From: Synechococcus sp. HJ21-Hayes
GTDB taxonomy: Bacteria; Cyanobacteriota; Cyanobacteriia; PCC-6307; Cyanobiaceae
Length of the DNA: 64,000 nt
Assembly: GCF_024345835.1 (NCBI RefSeq)
Contig: NZ_JAGQBW010000009.1
Location: forward strand, 1-64,000
Reading direction: 5' to 3'
The notes below the pieces were generated by a model. That model did not search any database and was not told where the DNA came from. It saw only the letters and a program-made list of their open reading frames with translations. The translations under genes and the position numbers were made by a program. Positions 1 through 9,559 of the stretch are shown in pieces (position 1 is the stretch's first letter; each line of letters opens with the position of its first letter).

Positions 1-71
1 ACAACTTCCCCCTCGACCTGGCCGCTGCAGAAGCCACCCCCGTGGCTCTGACCGCACCTGTGATCGGCTGA
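1..71 (+). CDS. psbA: Photosystem II D1 protein, C-terminal end only (partial)
   Basis: An open frame enters from the left edge and stops with TGA at 69-71. The visible 22 residues contain NFPLDLAAAEATP and end in TAPVIG. This matches the C-terminus of picocyanobacterial D1, the reaction-centre subunit that binds the Mn cluster in the thylakoid membrane. In the family the C-terminal extension is cut off by CtpA after the Ala of LDLA, leaving the carboxylate that ligates manganese; the LDLA/AAE junction is visible. A strong terminator follows directly. Only the tail is present, so which psbA copy or isoform this is cannot be told. Confidence 0.9.
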   Translation, partial: NFPLDLAAAEATPVALTAPVIG

Positions 72-90
72 AGCCAACAGTCCGGTTAAC

Positions 91-119
91 GAGCCCCCGC
101 TACGGCGGGGGCTTTTTTA
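91..119 (+). terminator. Rho-independent terminator of psbA
   Basis: A GC-rich stem (AGCCCCCGC paired with GCGGGGGCT around a TACG loop) is followed directly by a run of six T. It lies 20 bases after the psbA stop codon, so it ends the psbA transcript before aroC. Confidence 0.93.
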
Positions 120-190
120 TTGGCGCCTTGGGGATGGGGCGCACCTAGCCAGAACCCAACTTTGTAGGCTCATCCGAGCGCGTTGACTCC

Positions 191-1279
191 ATGGGCAGCA
201 GCTTCGGCGATCTCTTCCGCATCAGCACCTTCGGCGAATCCCATGGCGGCGGCGTGGGCGTGATCGTGGATGGTTGCCCACCGCGGCTAGCCCTCGATCT
301 CGAGGCGATCCAGGCCGAACTCGACCGGCGCAAACCGGGACAGAGCAAAATCACCACACCCCGGAAGGAAGACGACCGGGTTGAGGTGCTGAGCGGCCTT
401 CTGGACGGCGTGACCCTCGGCACCCCCATCGCCATGGTGGTGCGCAACAAAGATCAACGCCCCCAGGATTACAAGGAGATGGAGGTGGCCTTTCGGCCCT
501 CCCACGCCGATGCCACGTATCAGGCGAAGTACGGGATCCAGGCCCGCAGCGGCGGTGGCCGAGCCTCAGCCCGTGAAACCATCGGCCGTGTCGCCGCCGG
601 TGCGATCGCCAAACAGCTGCTGGCCAAAGCCCATGGCACGGAAGTGATCGCCTGGGTGAAACGCATCCACACGATTGAGGCCAGCGTGGATCCAGCCACG
701 GTGACCATGGAAGCGGTGGAGAGCAACATCGTGCGCTGTCCCGATCCAGCCAGCGCTCAACAGATGATCGAACGCATTGAGGCCATCGGTCGCGACGGTG
801 ATTCCTGCGGTGGCGTGATCGAGTGCCTGGTGCGCCGTGCACCCGTGGGTCTGGGCATGCCGGTGTTCGACAAGCTGGAAGCGGATCTGGCCAAAGCGGT
901 GATGTCGCTGCCTGCCACCAAGGGCTTTGAGATCGGCTCCGGCTTTGAGGGCACCCTGCTACGGGGCAGTGAACACAACGACGCCTTCCTGCCCACGGAA
1001 GACGGCCGGCTCCACACCGCCACCAACAACTCAGGCGGCATCCAGGGCGGCATCAGCAACGGTGAGGAGATCTGCCTGCGGGTGGCCTTCAAGCCCACGG
1101 CCACGATCCGCAAGGCCCAGCAAACCATCAATGCCCTGGGCGAAGCCACCACCCTGGAAGCGAAAGGTCGGCACGACCCCTGCGTCCTGCCCAGAGCCGT
1201 GCCGATGGTGGAGGCGATGGTGGCCCTGGTTTTAGCGGACCACCTGCTGCGCCAACAGGGTCAGTGCAGCCTCTGGTAA
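191..1279 (+). CDS. aroC: Chorismate synthase
   Basis: This is the last step of the shikimate pathway: EPSP to chorismate by loss of phosphate, using reduced FMN, in the cytosol. The 362-residue length is normal for the family. The N-terminal GESHG motif (residues 15-19, with the conserved His18), FRPSHAD (101-107) and the [11 protein letters not shown] segment (about 120-130), which helps bind FMN and substrate, are all intact. The ATG at 191 is the first sensible start and matches the usual MGSSFG-like N-terminus. The gene lies alone on the plus strand between the psbA terminator and a convergent gene. Its stop is 18 bases from the end of the next gene. Confidence 0.97.
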   Translation: MGSSFGDLFRISTFGESHGGGVGVIVDGCPPRLALDLEAIQAELDRRKPGQSKITTPRKEDDRVEVLSGLLDGVTLGTPIAMVVRNKDQRPQDYKEMEVAFRPSHADATYQAKYGIQARSGGGRASARETIGRVAAGAIAKQLLAKAHGTEVIAWVKRIHTIEASVDPATVTMEAVESNIVRCPDPASAQQMIERIEAIGRDGDSCGGVIECLVRRAPVGLGMPVFDKLEADLAKAVMSLPATKGFEIGSGFEGTLLRGSEHNDAFLPTEDGRLHTATNNSGGIQGGISNGEEICLRVAFKPTATIRKAQQTINALGEATTLEAKGRHDPCVLPRAVPMVEAMVALVLADHLLRQQGQCSLW

Positions 1280-1297
1280 GGCGGGCACGGGCTGCGC

Positions 1298-1903
1298 TCA
1301 GCTCACCCCCGCCAACACACCGGTGCCGTTGCTACTGGGGGCGGCAGCCCCCGCCGGAGAGGCCAGCCGACTCATCGCCTTGGCCATGCGTTTGGCCACC
1401 GAAGAGCCACCACGCGCTGGCACAGAGGGCTTTTGGGCCACGGTGCGTTTGGCGGCTGGCTTCTTGGCTGCTGCGGGCTGGGCCGCCGGTTTCGCGCTGG
1501 CGGCTTTCACGGCCCTCTTCTTCACGGAGTTCTTAGCCGCGGGTTTGGCCACCGATTTGGCCTTCGCGGCAGCAGGTTGGCGGACTGCAGCCTTAGCGGG
1601 AGCCTTCGTGGACGCCGAACGGGAGCGGTGGCTGAGCACCATTGCCCACTCGGCATCGGTGAGAGTGGCTGGCTTGGTGCCATGGGCATTGGCCACCTGC
1701 GCCGCCTTTTCGATGTCGGCAATGAGGTTCTGCCAAGAGGTGGCGAAGCGCTTATCCGACTGCGACTTGGCAGCGCTCTCAACGAGGGTTTCCATCACGC
1801 CCGCCGCCGACACCTTCTTGCGACGACGGTTGAAGATCTCCTTCTGAAGCTGAGCAATCAGGGCATCGGCCTTGGCACTGAGCTTGATCGTGAGCTGAGA
1901 CAT
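1298..1903 (-). CDS. Small basic protein: ribbon-helix-helix-like N-terminus and histone H1-like tail
   Basis: The protein has 201 residues and is unnamed. Residues 1-45 read like a ribbon-helix-helix DNA-binding fold: a short beta strand (LTIKLS), a helix (ADALIAQLQKE), then a turn and a second helix (SAAGVMETLVESAA). A soluble segment follows to about residue 100 (with SWQNLIADIEKAAQ and LTDAEWAMVLSHR). The last 100 residues are almost only Ala, Lys, Pro, Arg and Ser, repeated as AAAK/KPAAK-like units, as in bacterial H1-like nucleoid proteins. The likely role is DNA binding or nucleoid architecture. That is inference from composition and predicted fold, not from a family I can name. The ATG start is clear. 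It converges with aroC and shares no obvious operon. Confidence 0.8.
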   Translation of the reverse strand: MSQLTIKLSAKADALIAQLQKEIFNRRRKKVSAAGVMETLVESAAKSQSDKRFATSWQNLIADIEKAAQVANAHGTKPATLTDAEWAMVLSHRSRSASTKAPAKAAVRQPAAAKAKSVAKPAAKNSVKKRAVKAASAKPAAQPAAAKKPAAKRTVAQKPSVPARGGSSVAKRMAKAMSRLASPAGAAAPSSNGTGVLAGVS

Positions 1904-1942
1904 AAACGAGAGAACCTCTATCTCAGGGGTAGCACCGCAATC

Positions 1943-2611
1943 TCAGGTTGACAACACGGCGCCGTTGTCGCCCTGGGGAAGCTGTGCCAGAAGCGGGGCT
2001 AATCCCGCATCCAGCAACGGCTGCTGGCCCCGGACATCGAAGAGGCCATGGCCGAGGGCCACAGCATCCACTCCGGCCTCGAGCCATGGCAACACATCAC
2101 CACAGCGCAGACCACCCGCCGCGATACAGAAGGGCAGGGGCCCCAAGGGCCCCTGCAGCGATGGCCAATAGCCACACCCCAGCGCCGATGCGGGATAGAG
2201 CTTCACGGCTCCGCAGCCATAACGAACAGCGGCATCCACCTCTGTTGGGCTGAACACGCCGGGTACGAGCGTGAGCCCCGCCCCTTGGGCCTGCTCCAGC
2301 AGCCGTGGATCCAGGATCGGCGACACCACATAGTGCAGGCCGGCTGCCACCGCCGCCGCCAGCCCCTCAGCACGTCGCACAGAGGCGGCCCCGAGGCGAA
2401 GGCCAGGGAAGGCTTCGCACAGCCGGCGGGCCATAGCCGTCCAGGCCGGGAGGCGGTGGTGCTGCTGCTCCACGGCAAGCTCCACATGCACAAGGCCCAC
2501 CGCCAGCAATTGCTCGAGCTGGCGGTGGGCCTGTTGGGCGGACTGGGGACGGAGCACCGCCAGCACGGGCTGGCGGTGCAGGCTGTCGATCAGGCCGGAG
2601 GGATCCACCAA
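1943..2611 (-). CDS. eda: KDPG/KHG aldolase family protein
   Basis: A class I aldolase of about 222 residues. The family splits 2-keto-3-deoxy-6-phosphogluconate to pyruvate and glyceraldehyde-3-phosphate (Entner-Doudoroff route) and can also act on other keto acids. The catalytic Glu lies in HVELAVE (Glu44). The phosphate/carboxylate loop is VPGVFSPTEVDAA (116-128). The Schiff-base Lys is in AVKLYPA (Lys137), followed by AAGGL (164-168). No in-frame ATG exists: TTG at 2611 or GTG at 2608 are the options, since the ATG at 2616 is out of frame. It starts about 25 bases after the ftsH stop on the same strand, so it is probably co-transcribed with ftsH. The true substrate cannot be read from the sequence. 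Confidence 0.88.
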   Translation of the reverse strand: MVDPSGLIDSLHRQPVLAVLRPQSAQQAHRQLEQLLAVGLVHVELAVEQQHHRLPAWTAMARRLCEAFPGLRLGAASVRRAEGLAAAVAAGLHYVVSPILDPRLLEQAQGAGLTLVPGVFSPTEVDAAVRYGCGAVKLYPASALGCGYWPSLQGPLGPLPFCIAAGGLRCGDVLPWLEAGVDAVALGHGLFDVRGQQPLLDAGLAPLLAQLPQGDNGAVLST

Positions 2612-2636
2612 GCCATCGGAGCCGTAGACGAAGCGA

Positions 2637-4481
<1,845 letters not shown>

Positions 4482-4559
4482 TTTGGGCTCTCCGGACTGT
4501 TCGGTAAAGGAATGTTAACTGCCGCCTGCCTAGTTGGTTGGCGGTTTCGGCGCAAGGGC

Positions 4560-5732
4560 TCAGGAAGCTGAGCGCAGCACCTCCACCACGCTACGGAAGG
4601 CGAACCACTCGGGGATCTCCTCGCCACTGCGCAGCATCTGGCGGAACTGGGTGCCGCTGAGCTTTTTCACATGCAGGCCACGGGCCTCGGCGTGCTCAGC
4701 CGTGACGTAACCCTCTTCCTCGGTGAACACGAGGTTCAGGGACGGCACGGTCTCCATGCCGAGCTCGGGCGCGTTGTCGCGGGCGAAGTCCTGGGCCTGG
4801 TAAGGGCCGTAGAAGTCGTCGCCGCTGATGGAGCTCTTACAGCCAGCCATATCGCGGCCGATGATGAAGTGGGTGCAGCCGTAGTTCTTGCGGATGATCA
4901 TGTGCTGCAGGGCCTCACGGGGGCCCGCCATGTGCATCGAATAGGGCAGGTAGGCCCAACGGATGCGGGGGTTGTTCACCTCAGCAGCGAGCCGCTCGTA
5001 GGTCTGGAAGCGCACGGCTCCGGCGATGTCGTCGTCCTGGGTGGGGCCACAGGTGGGATGCACCAGCACCACGCCCTGCTCGCTCACATTGCTGGCGTCC
5101 AAGGCCCTGGTGAACAGTTCGTAGTGGGCGCGGTGAATGGGGTTGCGGCACTGGAAGGCCACCACGTCCTGCCCTTCGGGCAGGGTGGCGCGCACCTCGG
5201 CAGGGGTCTTGCAGGGGAACACCCGCTCCGGCAAGTCCAGGCCCAGGATGGTCCCACCGAGGTAATAGCGCCCGCGCTCCGTGGCGATCATCTTCACCGC
5301 CGGGTGCTCGATCGAGGTGGTGCCGTAGCAGCCCAGGGCCTCACGGGCCTTATCGGGCTCCCACTTGCTCTCCACCGTCATCACCGCCAGCTCCTGGCCG
5401 CGATAGGTGAGCAGGAGCTTCTGGCCCACCTGGATGTCATCGCGCTGGGTGTCCATCACGATCGGCAAACCAAACAGCAGGCCGCTGGTGGTGCGGTTGC
5501 CCGCCACCACAGATTGGTAGTCCTCCTGGTGCATAAAGCCGCGCAGGGGCGAGAAGCCACCCACCATCAGCAGTTCCACGTCGCAGGCGTTGCGATCGGA
5601 GCACTCCACCACGTGGTCCACACCGGCCTTGACGACCTCACGCTGCTCAGCAGGAACCCGTAGATCCACCAGGGTGCCGCCGTGGGGGGCGATCAGGCCC
5701 TGGCGGGCAGAGGGAGCAGCGGTGCTGGTCAT
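4560..5732 (-). CDS. sat: Sulfate adenylyltransferase (ATP sulfurylase)
   Basis: This enzyme activates sulfate with ATP to give APS, the first step of sulfate assimilation, in the cytosol. It has 390 residues from the ATG at 5732 (MTSTAAPS), the normal length for the single-chain enzyme. The frame stays open further upstream, but that part is not family-like. The catalytic QCRNPIHRAH motif (194-203) is intact and the later GRDMAG segment is present. No APS-kinase domain is fused. The psbO terminator sits just upstream, so sat should have its own promoter. ftsH lies 78 bases downstream. Confidence 0.97.
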   Translation of the reverse strand: MTSTAAPSARQGLIAPHGGTLVDLRVPAEQREVVKAGVDHVVECSDRNACDVELLMVGGFSPLRGFMHQEDYQSVVAGNRTTSGLLFGLPIVMDTQRDDIQVGQKLLLTYRGQELAVMTVESKWEPDKAREALGCYGTTSIEHPAVKMIATERGRYYLGGTILGLDLPERVFPCKTPAEVRATLPEGQDVVAFQCRNPIHRAHYELFTRALDASNVSEQGVVLVHPTCGPTQDDDIAGAVRFQTYERLAAEVNNPRIRWAYLPYSMHMAGPREALQHMIIRKNYGCTHFIIGRDMAGCKSSISGDDFYGPYQAQDFARDNAPELGMETVPSLNLVFTEEEGYVTAEHAEARGLHVKKLSGTQFRQMLRSGEEIPEWFAFRSVVEVLRSAS

Positions 5733-5813
5733 GCGAGGGGGGGGCTGTACGGGGTAATGGCGGCGATTCTCCCAGACAGGGATTGCCGGGCGGCCCGGCC
5801 CACGAACCGCCAT

Positions 5814-5840
5814 AGAAAAGGGGGCCATCGGCCCCCCAAC
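5814..5840 (-). terminator. Terminator of psbO (minus strand)
   Basis: Read on the minus strand, a GGGGGC/GCCCCC stem around a CGATG-type loop is followed by TTTTC. It lies about 25 bases after the psbO stop codon and separates psbO from sat. Confidence 0.85.
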
Positions 5841-5865
5841 CATCAAGCCTGAGCCGAGCCGGCGA

Positions 5866-6678
5866 TCAGGCTTTTTCGAGACGACCGTAGACCTGGCCCA
5901 CGATCTTGACGTCCATGGTCTCCTTGGTGCCCATGTCGGTGTCGGACGGCTGGATAGCCGTGAACACCCCGGCAAATTCACCGGTGGCGGAATCCACCTT
6001 GGTGATGGAGAGATTCATGTTGCCTGTGCCATCCACGTAGCGCTTCACACTCTCGCCAGTGAAATCATCACCAGCTGGAACCAGACCCACAGCACTGCTG
6101 TAGCCGGTGGTGAGGCCACGGGCCTTGGGATCCAGGAAGTTGGAGGTGCGGTAGCTGGGAACGCGGTAGGAGCCGTCGAAGTCGGTGCTGGTGCTGATGG
6201 CGGTGCCATCAGCGGTGGCCGCCAGCTCCTTGCTGGAGAACACGAAAGGCACTTCCTCACCACCGGGCAGCAGCACGGTGATCAGCTGGAAATCGAGGCC
6301 GCCCTGCTCCTGGAAGTTCAGGCCGTTGCCGCTCACCGCGAGATCGCCATACACCTGATCCAGGCTGGTGGTGAAACGGGTGAGGATCTTGCTCGGCACA
6401 AACTGCGCCTCCTGGCGCTTATTGGCGGGCTCACCTTTCACATACACCTCAGCAGGGTGCATGCAGATCTCGAGCAACTGGTATTTCGCTGAGGAATCCA
6501 GAGCAATGGAGCCACGGGCCGAATCAGGCAGGGTCGGGCAGTCATTGGCCAGACCGGTGTTGTGAATGTCGTCGTAAGTCAGGTTGGCCCGGTCGACGGC
6601 CTTGGCACCGCCGCTGCAGGCGGTGACCAGGGTCAGACAGAGCGCCAGCACGAGGGCCAGCAGGGGACGGAAACGCAT
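5866..6678 (-). CDS. psbO: Photosystem II manganese-stabilising protein PsbO
   Basis: This is the extrinsic 33-kDa-type subunit on the lumenal face of photosystem II that stabilises the oxygen-evolving Mn cluster. It has 270 residues, the usual length. The N-terminus is an export signal ending in VTAC (Cys21), which fits a lipobox. The mature part carries the family segments LTYDDIHNTGLAN, DCPTLP and VSSxD-like strands such as STSTDFDGSYRVPSYR. The ATG start is unambiguous. It is monocistronic, with its own terminator downstream and a 140-base divergent region upstream. Confidence 0.98.
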   Translation of the reverse strand: MRFRPLLALVLALCLTLVTACSGGAKAVDRANLTYDDIHNTGLANDCPTLPDSARGSIALDSSAKYQLLEICMHPAEVYVKGEPANKRQEAQFVPSKILTRFTTSLDQVYGDLAVSGNGLNFQEQGGLDFQLITVLLPGGEEVPFVFSSKELAATADGTAISTSTDFDGSYRVPSYRTSNFLDPKARGLTTGYSSAVGLVPAGDDFTGESVKRYVDGTGNMNLSITKVDSATGEFAGVFTAIQPSDTDMGTKETMDVKIVGQVYGRLEKA

Positions 6679-6818
6679 GGGGAGAAGCCGGTCTGGCAGG
6701 GAAAAACCTCTTAATTGGGGTGCGCCCGCTGCGGATACTACCGGTGCAAAACCCTGATTCCGCGTACCATGTCGCGGCTCTCAACAACCTGTATGAGGGA
6801 GCGCAAGCAGCAGGCCCC

Positions 6819-7148
6819 ATGACCGACGGCAACAGCACCGCCCCAACCGCCCCGACCCCCTGGGACACCAGGCTTGAGGTGTTGCTGCAGGGGCTGAATG
6901 GACTGGCGGCCGAAGTGGATGGCGAACCGGAAGCGCTGCTGCTGTTGCTGCGCCGCCTGGAAGACCTGCACCGCACCATCCAGGACGGACCATTCAGGGC
7001 GAGCATGCCCGCCGATCGAGGCGAGCTGTTCAACCTGCTGCAGAGCATGGAGAAAAGCGGCGGCTGGCCCTACATCCCCCGGCTGCAGCTCAAAACGTTC
7101 ATGGACCTGATGCAGAGCGACGGCAACAGCTCGCCCCTGGCCGCCTGA
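6819..7148 (+). CDS. Conserved cyanobacterial protein of unknown function (109 aa)
   Basis: A soluble, acidic protein of 109 residues from the ATG at 6819 (MTDGNSTAP). The frame is open further upstream, but that part overlaps the promoter region facing psbO and looks non-coding. A Pro/Thr-rich N-terminus is followed by two leucine-rich helices (LEVLLQGLNGLAAEV, ALLLLLRRLEDLHRTI) and a conserved-looking end with SGGWPYIPRLQLKTFMDLMQ. No signal peptide, membrane segment or catalytic motif is visible. It is divergent from psbO and convergent with coaBC, so context gives no function. Confidence 0.75.
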   Translation: MTDGNSTAPTAPTPWDTRLEVLLQGLNGLAAEVDGEPEALLLLLRRLEDLHRTIQDGPFRASMPADRGELFNLLQSMEKSGGWPYIPRLQLKTFMDLMQSDGNSSPLAA

Positions 7149-7166
7149 ACCCAGGCCTGAAGCAGC

Positions 7167-8432
7167 TCAGCTCTCCAGCAAGCCACCCAGGGCCGACAGC
7201 AGCCTGTGGGCCAGCTGCAATTTGCTTGCGGAGTGGAACGTCTCGCTGCGATCGCCCGGCCCGAGTAGCCAGCCCTCATTGGTGGCGGCGCCAAAACCGG
7301 CATCTGGCTGATCGATGGGATTGGCGAATAGCAGATCGCAGCCCTTGCGCTTGAACTTGGCCTGGGCCTGGGGCAGCACATCGCCGGAATGGGCCGCGAA
7401 CCCCAGGATCCGCTGACCGGCGGGGCGCCGGGCCACCAACTCCGCCAACAGATCCGGCACGGGTTCCCAACCCGCCTCCATCGCCAGGGCGAGGTGGGCC
7501 TTGTCGAGCTTGTGATCCAGAGCTCCCGCCCTGCGGTGGTCGGCCACGGCCGCCGCCATGGCGATGGCATCCGCCTGCCCCTGCAGCGCACGCAAGCGCT
7601 CCTGCAGATCAGCGCCGGTGTCCACCGGGTGGCAGTGCAACCCCTCCAACCAGGCTGGGTCCACCGCCAAGGGGCCGTGGATCAGCTCCACCTCAGCCCC
7701 CCGCAGCCGAGCCGCCTGGGCCAGTAGCACACCCATGCGGCCAGTGCTGGGATTACTGATGCAACGGGCTGGATCCAGCCACTCGCGGGTGGGGCCCGCC
7801 GTGACCAACAAACGCCGGCCCTGCCAATCTCGCCGGCACCCCCAGAGGGCGAGCGATTCCAGCGCCAGCAGCAACAGGGCCGGTTCCGCCATCCGGCCTG
7901 CTCCCTCCCGGTCGCAAGCCAGCAGGCCAGCGGCGGGGCCCAAGGGAAGGACCCGTGCATGGCCCTGAAGCTCTGCCCAGTTGCGTGCCACGGCCGGTGC
8001 ACCCCACATGGCTGTATTCATGGCGGCGGCAGCCAACACCGGCGCCTCGGTGGCGAGCAGCAATGACGCCAGCAGGGTGTCGCCGAGGCCATGCACCCAG
8101 CGCGCCAGGCTGGTGGCGCTGAGTGGGGCCAGCACCACCAGCTCGGCCCATTCCGCCAACTCGATATGGAGGGGCCGCGCCGCCTGGGGGCTCCACTGGT
8201 CGGCATCGAGATAACAGCGATGGCGGCTGAGGCTGGCCAGCGCCACAGGGCTCACCAGGGCCGCAGCGCTGGGGGTGAGCACACAGCGCACCTGAGCACC
8301 GCGCTTGGCCAGGGCACTCACCAGCAGCGGCAGCTTCACAGCCGCAATACTGCCGCTGATACCCACCAGGATCCGGCGCCCCTCCAGGGGATCCGCAGCG
8401 GAGCCAGGCGGCCGGTGAGGCTCAGTCCTCAT
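7167..8432 (-). CDS. coaBC: Bifunctional phosphopantothenoylcysteine decarboxylase/phosphopantothenate-cysteine ligase
   Basis: Two consecutive steps of coenzyme A synthesis on one chain of about 421 residues. The N-terminal FMN domain starts with GISGSIAA and has the AAAMNTAMW active-site loop and the ACDREGAGRM segment with its conserved Cys. The C-terminal ligase domain starts at VTAGPTREWLDPARCISN and has the AAAVADHR and KLDK segments. I chose the ATG at 8432 (MRTEPHRPP), because the upstream in-frame extension lies inside the DUF2555 gene. The start overlaps the DUF2555 stop by 11 bases, so translation of the two is probably coupled. Confidence 0.95.
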   Translation of the reverse strand: MRTEPHRPPGSAADPLEGRRILVGISGSIAAVKLPLLVSALAKRGAQVRCVLTPSAAALVSPVALASLSRHRCYLDADQWSPQAARPLHIELAEWAELVVLAPLSATSLARWVHGLGDTLLASLLLATEAPVLAAAAMNTAMWGAPAVARNWAELQGHARVLPLGPAAGLLACDREGAGRMAEPALLLLALESLALWGCRRDWQGRRLLVTAGPTREWLDPARCISNPSTGRMGVLLAQAARLRGAEVELIHGPLAVDPAWLEGLHCHPVDTGADLQERLRALQGQADAIAMAAAVADHRRAGALDHKLDKAHLALAMEAGWEPVPDLLAELVARRPAGQRILGFAAHSGDVLPQAQAKFKRKGCDLLFANPIDQPDAGFGAATNEGWLLGPGDRSETFHSASKLQLAHRLLSALGGLLES

Positions 8433-8652
8433 CGAAGGGTTCCTGGTCCACCAAATGCAGATAGGGCCTGGCCAACTCGGGGCGATGGATGGCAAGGGCA
8501 CGCATCACGTGCCAGTCCTGCAGGCCCGCAAACGGGGTGGGGTAGTCGTCCTCATCGAGACGACGCGCCAATTCCGCCGTGGACGCCTCATCAAAGGAGG
8601 CCACCAGCTCGGGCGTGATCGTTCCAGGGGCCGTGGCATGGGGCTCACGCAT
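8422..8652 (-). CDS. DUF2555 family protein
   Basis: A 76-residue acidic protein with the pattern I associate with the cyanobacterial DUF2555 family: ARRLDEDDYPTPFAGLQDWH, then RALAIHRPELARPYLHLVD near the C-terminus. It has no membrane segment and no catalytic motif I recognise. It overlaps coaBC by 11 bases and lies upstream of it, so the two form one transcription unit. The function is unknown, and a link to coenzyme A metabolism would be a guess from position only. Confidence 0.85.
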   Translation of the reverse strand: MREPHATAPGTITPELVASFDEASTAELARRLDEDDYPTPFAGLQDWHVMRALAIHRPELARPYLHLVDQEPFDED

Positions 8653-8776
8653 GACTGGCCAGCACAGGGCCCTCCATTCTCTGTCCCCACAGACTCAACC
8701 GGCCACTGCAGCCGAGCGCAAAATCGGCCGCAAGACTGATAACTTCTGCGTGAGGCCACCGTTGCGGCCGCCAACC

Positions 8777-8849
8777 GGGGAATTAGCTCAGCTGGTAGAG
8801 CGCTGCGATCGCACCGCAGAGGTCAGGGGTTCGAGTCCCCTATTCTCCA
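8777..8849 (+). tRNA. tRNA-Ala(CGC)
   Basis: A complete 73-base cloverleaf. The acceptor stem GGGGAAT pairs with ATTCTCC and has the G3-U70 wobble that marks alanine tRNAs. The D arm is GCTC/GAGC. The anticodon stem CTGCG/CGCAG holds the loop ATCGCAC, so the anticodon is CGC and reads GCG. The T arm AGGGG-TTCGAGT-CCCCT and discriminator A are canonical. CCA is not encoded. The anticodon arm contains the octamer GCGATCGC (8805-8812), the HIP1 sequence common in cyanobacterial genomes. Confidence 0.97.
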
Positions 8850-8884
8850 TCGTCAAACGGTTTGAGCCCCGGGAGGCCCTGGCG

Positions 8885-9046
8885 ATGAACTGGAGCGCCG
8901 AGGCGGAAGCCAAGCTCAAGGAAATTCCCTTTTTCGTACGCCCGGCCGTGCGCAAGCGGATTGAGGCCATGGCCAGCGAAAGCGGTCTGAGCGGCATCGA
9001 TCTGGCCTTCTACGAAGACGCCAAGGCCCGCTTCGGCCAGAAGTGA
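8885..9046 (+). CDS. Stand-alone PCP_red domain protein (53 aa)
   Basis: A 53-residue protein starting MNWSAEAEAKL. It matches the small domain at the C-terminus of the ChlB subunit of light-independent protochlorophyllide reductase: W-x-x-x-A, then IPFFVRPAVRKRIE, then a C-terminal helix (LAFYEDAKARF). In ChlB this domain helps bind the substrate; stand-alone copies occur in cyanobacteria with no assigned role. The ATG at 8885 is 35 bases after tRNA-Ala and may be transcribed with it. No other chlorophyll gene lies nearby. Confidence 0.85.
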   Translation: MNWSAEAEAKLKEIPFFVRPAVRKRIEAMASESGLSGIDLAFYEDAKARFGQK

Positions 9047-9083
9047 GCCGTCTGGCGAAGCCGCGCTGTTGGGAATCGGAGCC

Positions 9084-9191
9084 ATGCCCTCTCTACTCAG
9101 CGTGGGGAGGACCGTGGTGCTTGTGGGGTTTGGAGCAGTGGCAATCGGCCGAGCGCTCACGGCCGGACGATGCGGTAAAAGGGAGGGCTAA
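9084..9191 (+). CDS. Possible 35-aa single-membrane-span protein
   Basis: A short frame, ATG at 9084 to TAA at 9189-9191. The product starts MPSLLSVGRTVVLVGFGAVA, a single hydrophobic stretch (about 9-25), and ends in a basic tail (RALTAGRCGKREG). It fills the 160-base gap between the PCP_red gene and the next gene on the same strand. Only the hydrophobic pattern and position support it. I do not recognise it as a known photosystem or NDH small subunit. Confidence 0.35.
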   Translation: MPSLLSVGRTVVLVGFGAVAIGRALTAGRCGKREG

Positions 9192-9206
9192 CACAGAACT
9201 CGCTCC

Positions 9207-9407
9207 ATGTCGCAATCCAAGCGCGAGCAGGTGGTGAGCCACCTGCGATACATCCGCCAAGAACTCCGCGAAATGCACCAGGGCGTGATGGATGACGGCC
9301 TACTGCCCGAGGCGGGCGAGGTACGTGGCGTGATGGCCCAGATGGAGGCGCTGCTGGAACTGCTGGAGGGCAAAGGCTCCCGCAAGAGCAAGGACGCTGA
9401 CGCCTGA
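9207..9407 (+). CDS. Small helical protein of unknown function (66 aa)
   Basis: A soluble 66-residue protein predicted to be nearly all helix: REQVVSHLRYIRQELREMHQ, a short linker with LLPEAGEVR, then GVMAQMEALLELLEG and a charged tail (SRKSKDADA). The ATG start is clear and a strong terminator follows the stop. The regular leucine and charged spacing suggests a helical hairpin or dimer. No family name can be given with confidence. Confidence 0.75.
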   Translation: MSQSKREQVVSHLRYIRQELREMHQGVMDDGLLPEAGEVRGVMAQMEALLELLEGKGSRKSKDADA

Positions 9408-9457
9408 AGGCCTTGGAGCGGCAGGGACAGCCCCCTCACGCTGATCCCACCACTGCC

Positions 9458-9486
9458 AAGCCCGGGCCACGGGCTCGGGCTTTTTG
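9458..9486 (+). terminator. Rho-independent terminator after the 66-aa gene
   Basis: AAGCCCG pairs with CGGGCTT around an 11-base loop, followed by TTTTTG. It lies 50 bases after the stop codon at 9407 and ends the short plus-strand unit that starts near tRNA-Ala. Confidence 0.88.
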
Positions 9487-9540
9487 TGTGCCGATGCAGT
9501 AGAAGGCGCACAGCAACACACCGCGTCCTGGCGCCCCATC

Positions 9541-9550
9541 GAGGAGGTGG
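9541..9550 (+). promoter_or_regulatory. Ribosome binding site that sets a TTG start
   Basis: GAGGAGGTGG is almost fully complementary to the 3' end of 16S rRNA and sits 9 bases before the TTG at 9560. It is the deciding evidence for the DUF565 start. Confidence 0.75.
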
Positions 9551-9559
9551 CTGAGCCCC

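Noticed and set aside
602-609. HIP1 octamers (GCGATCGC) as a special repeat array
   Set aside because: A handful are scattered (for example 602, 7248, 8805, 21898, 54362, 59963). This is only modestly above what the base composition would give, with no clustering.
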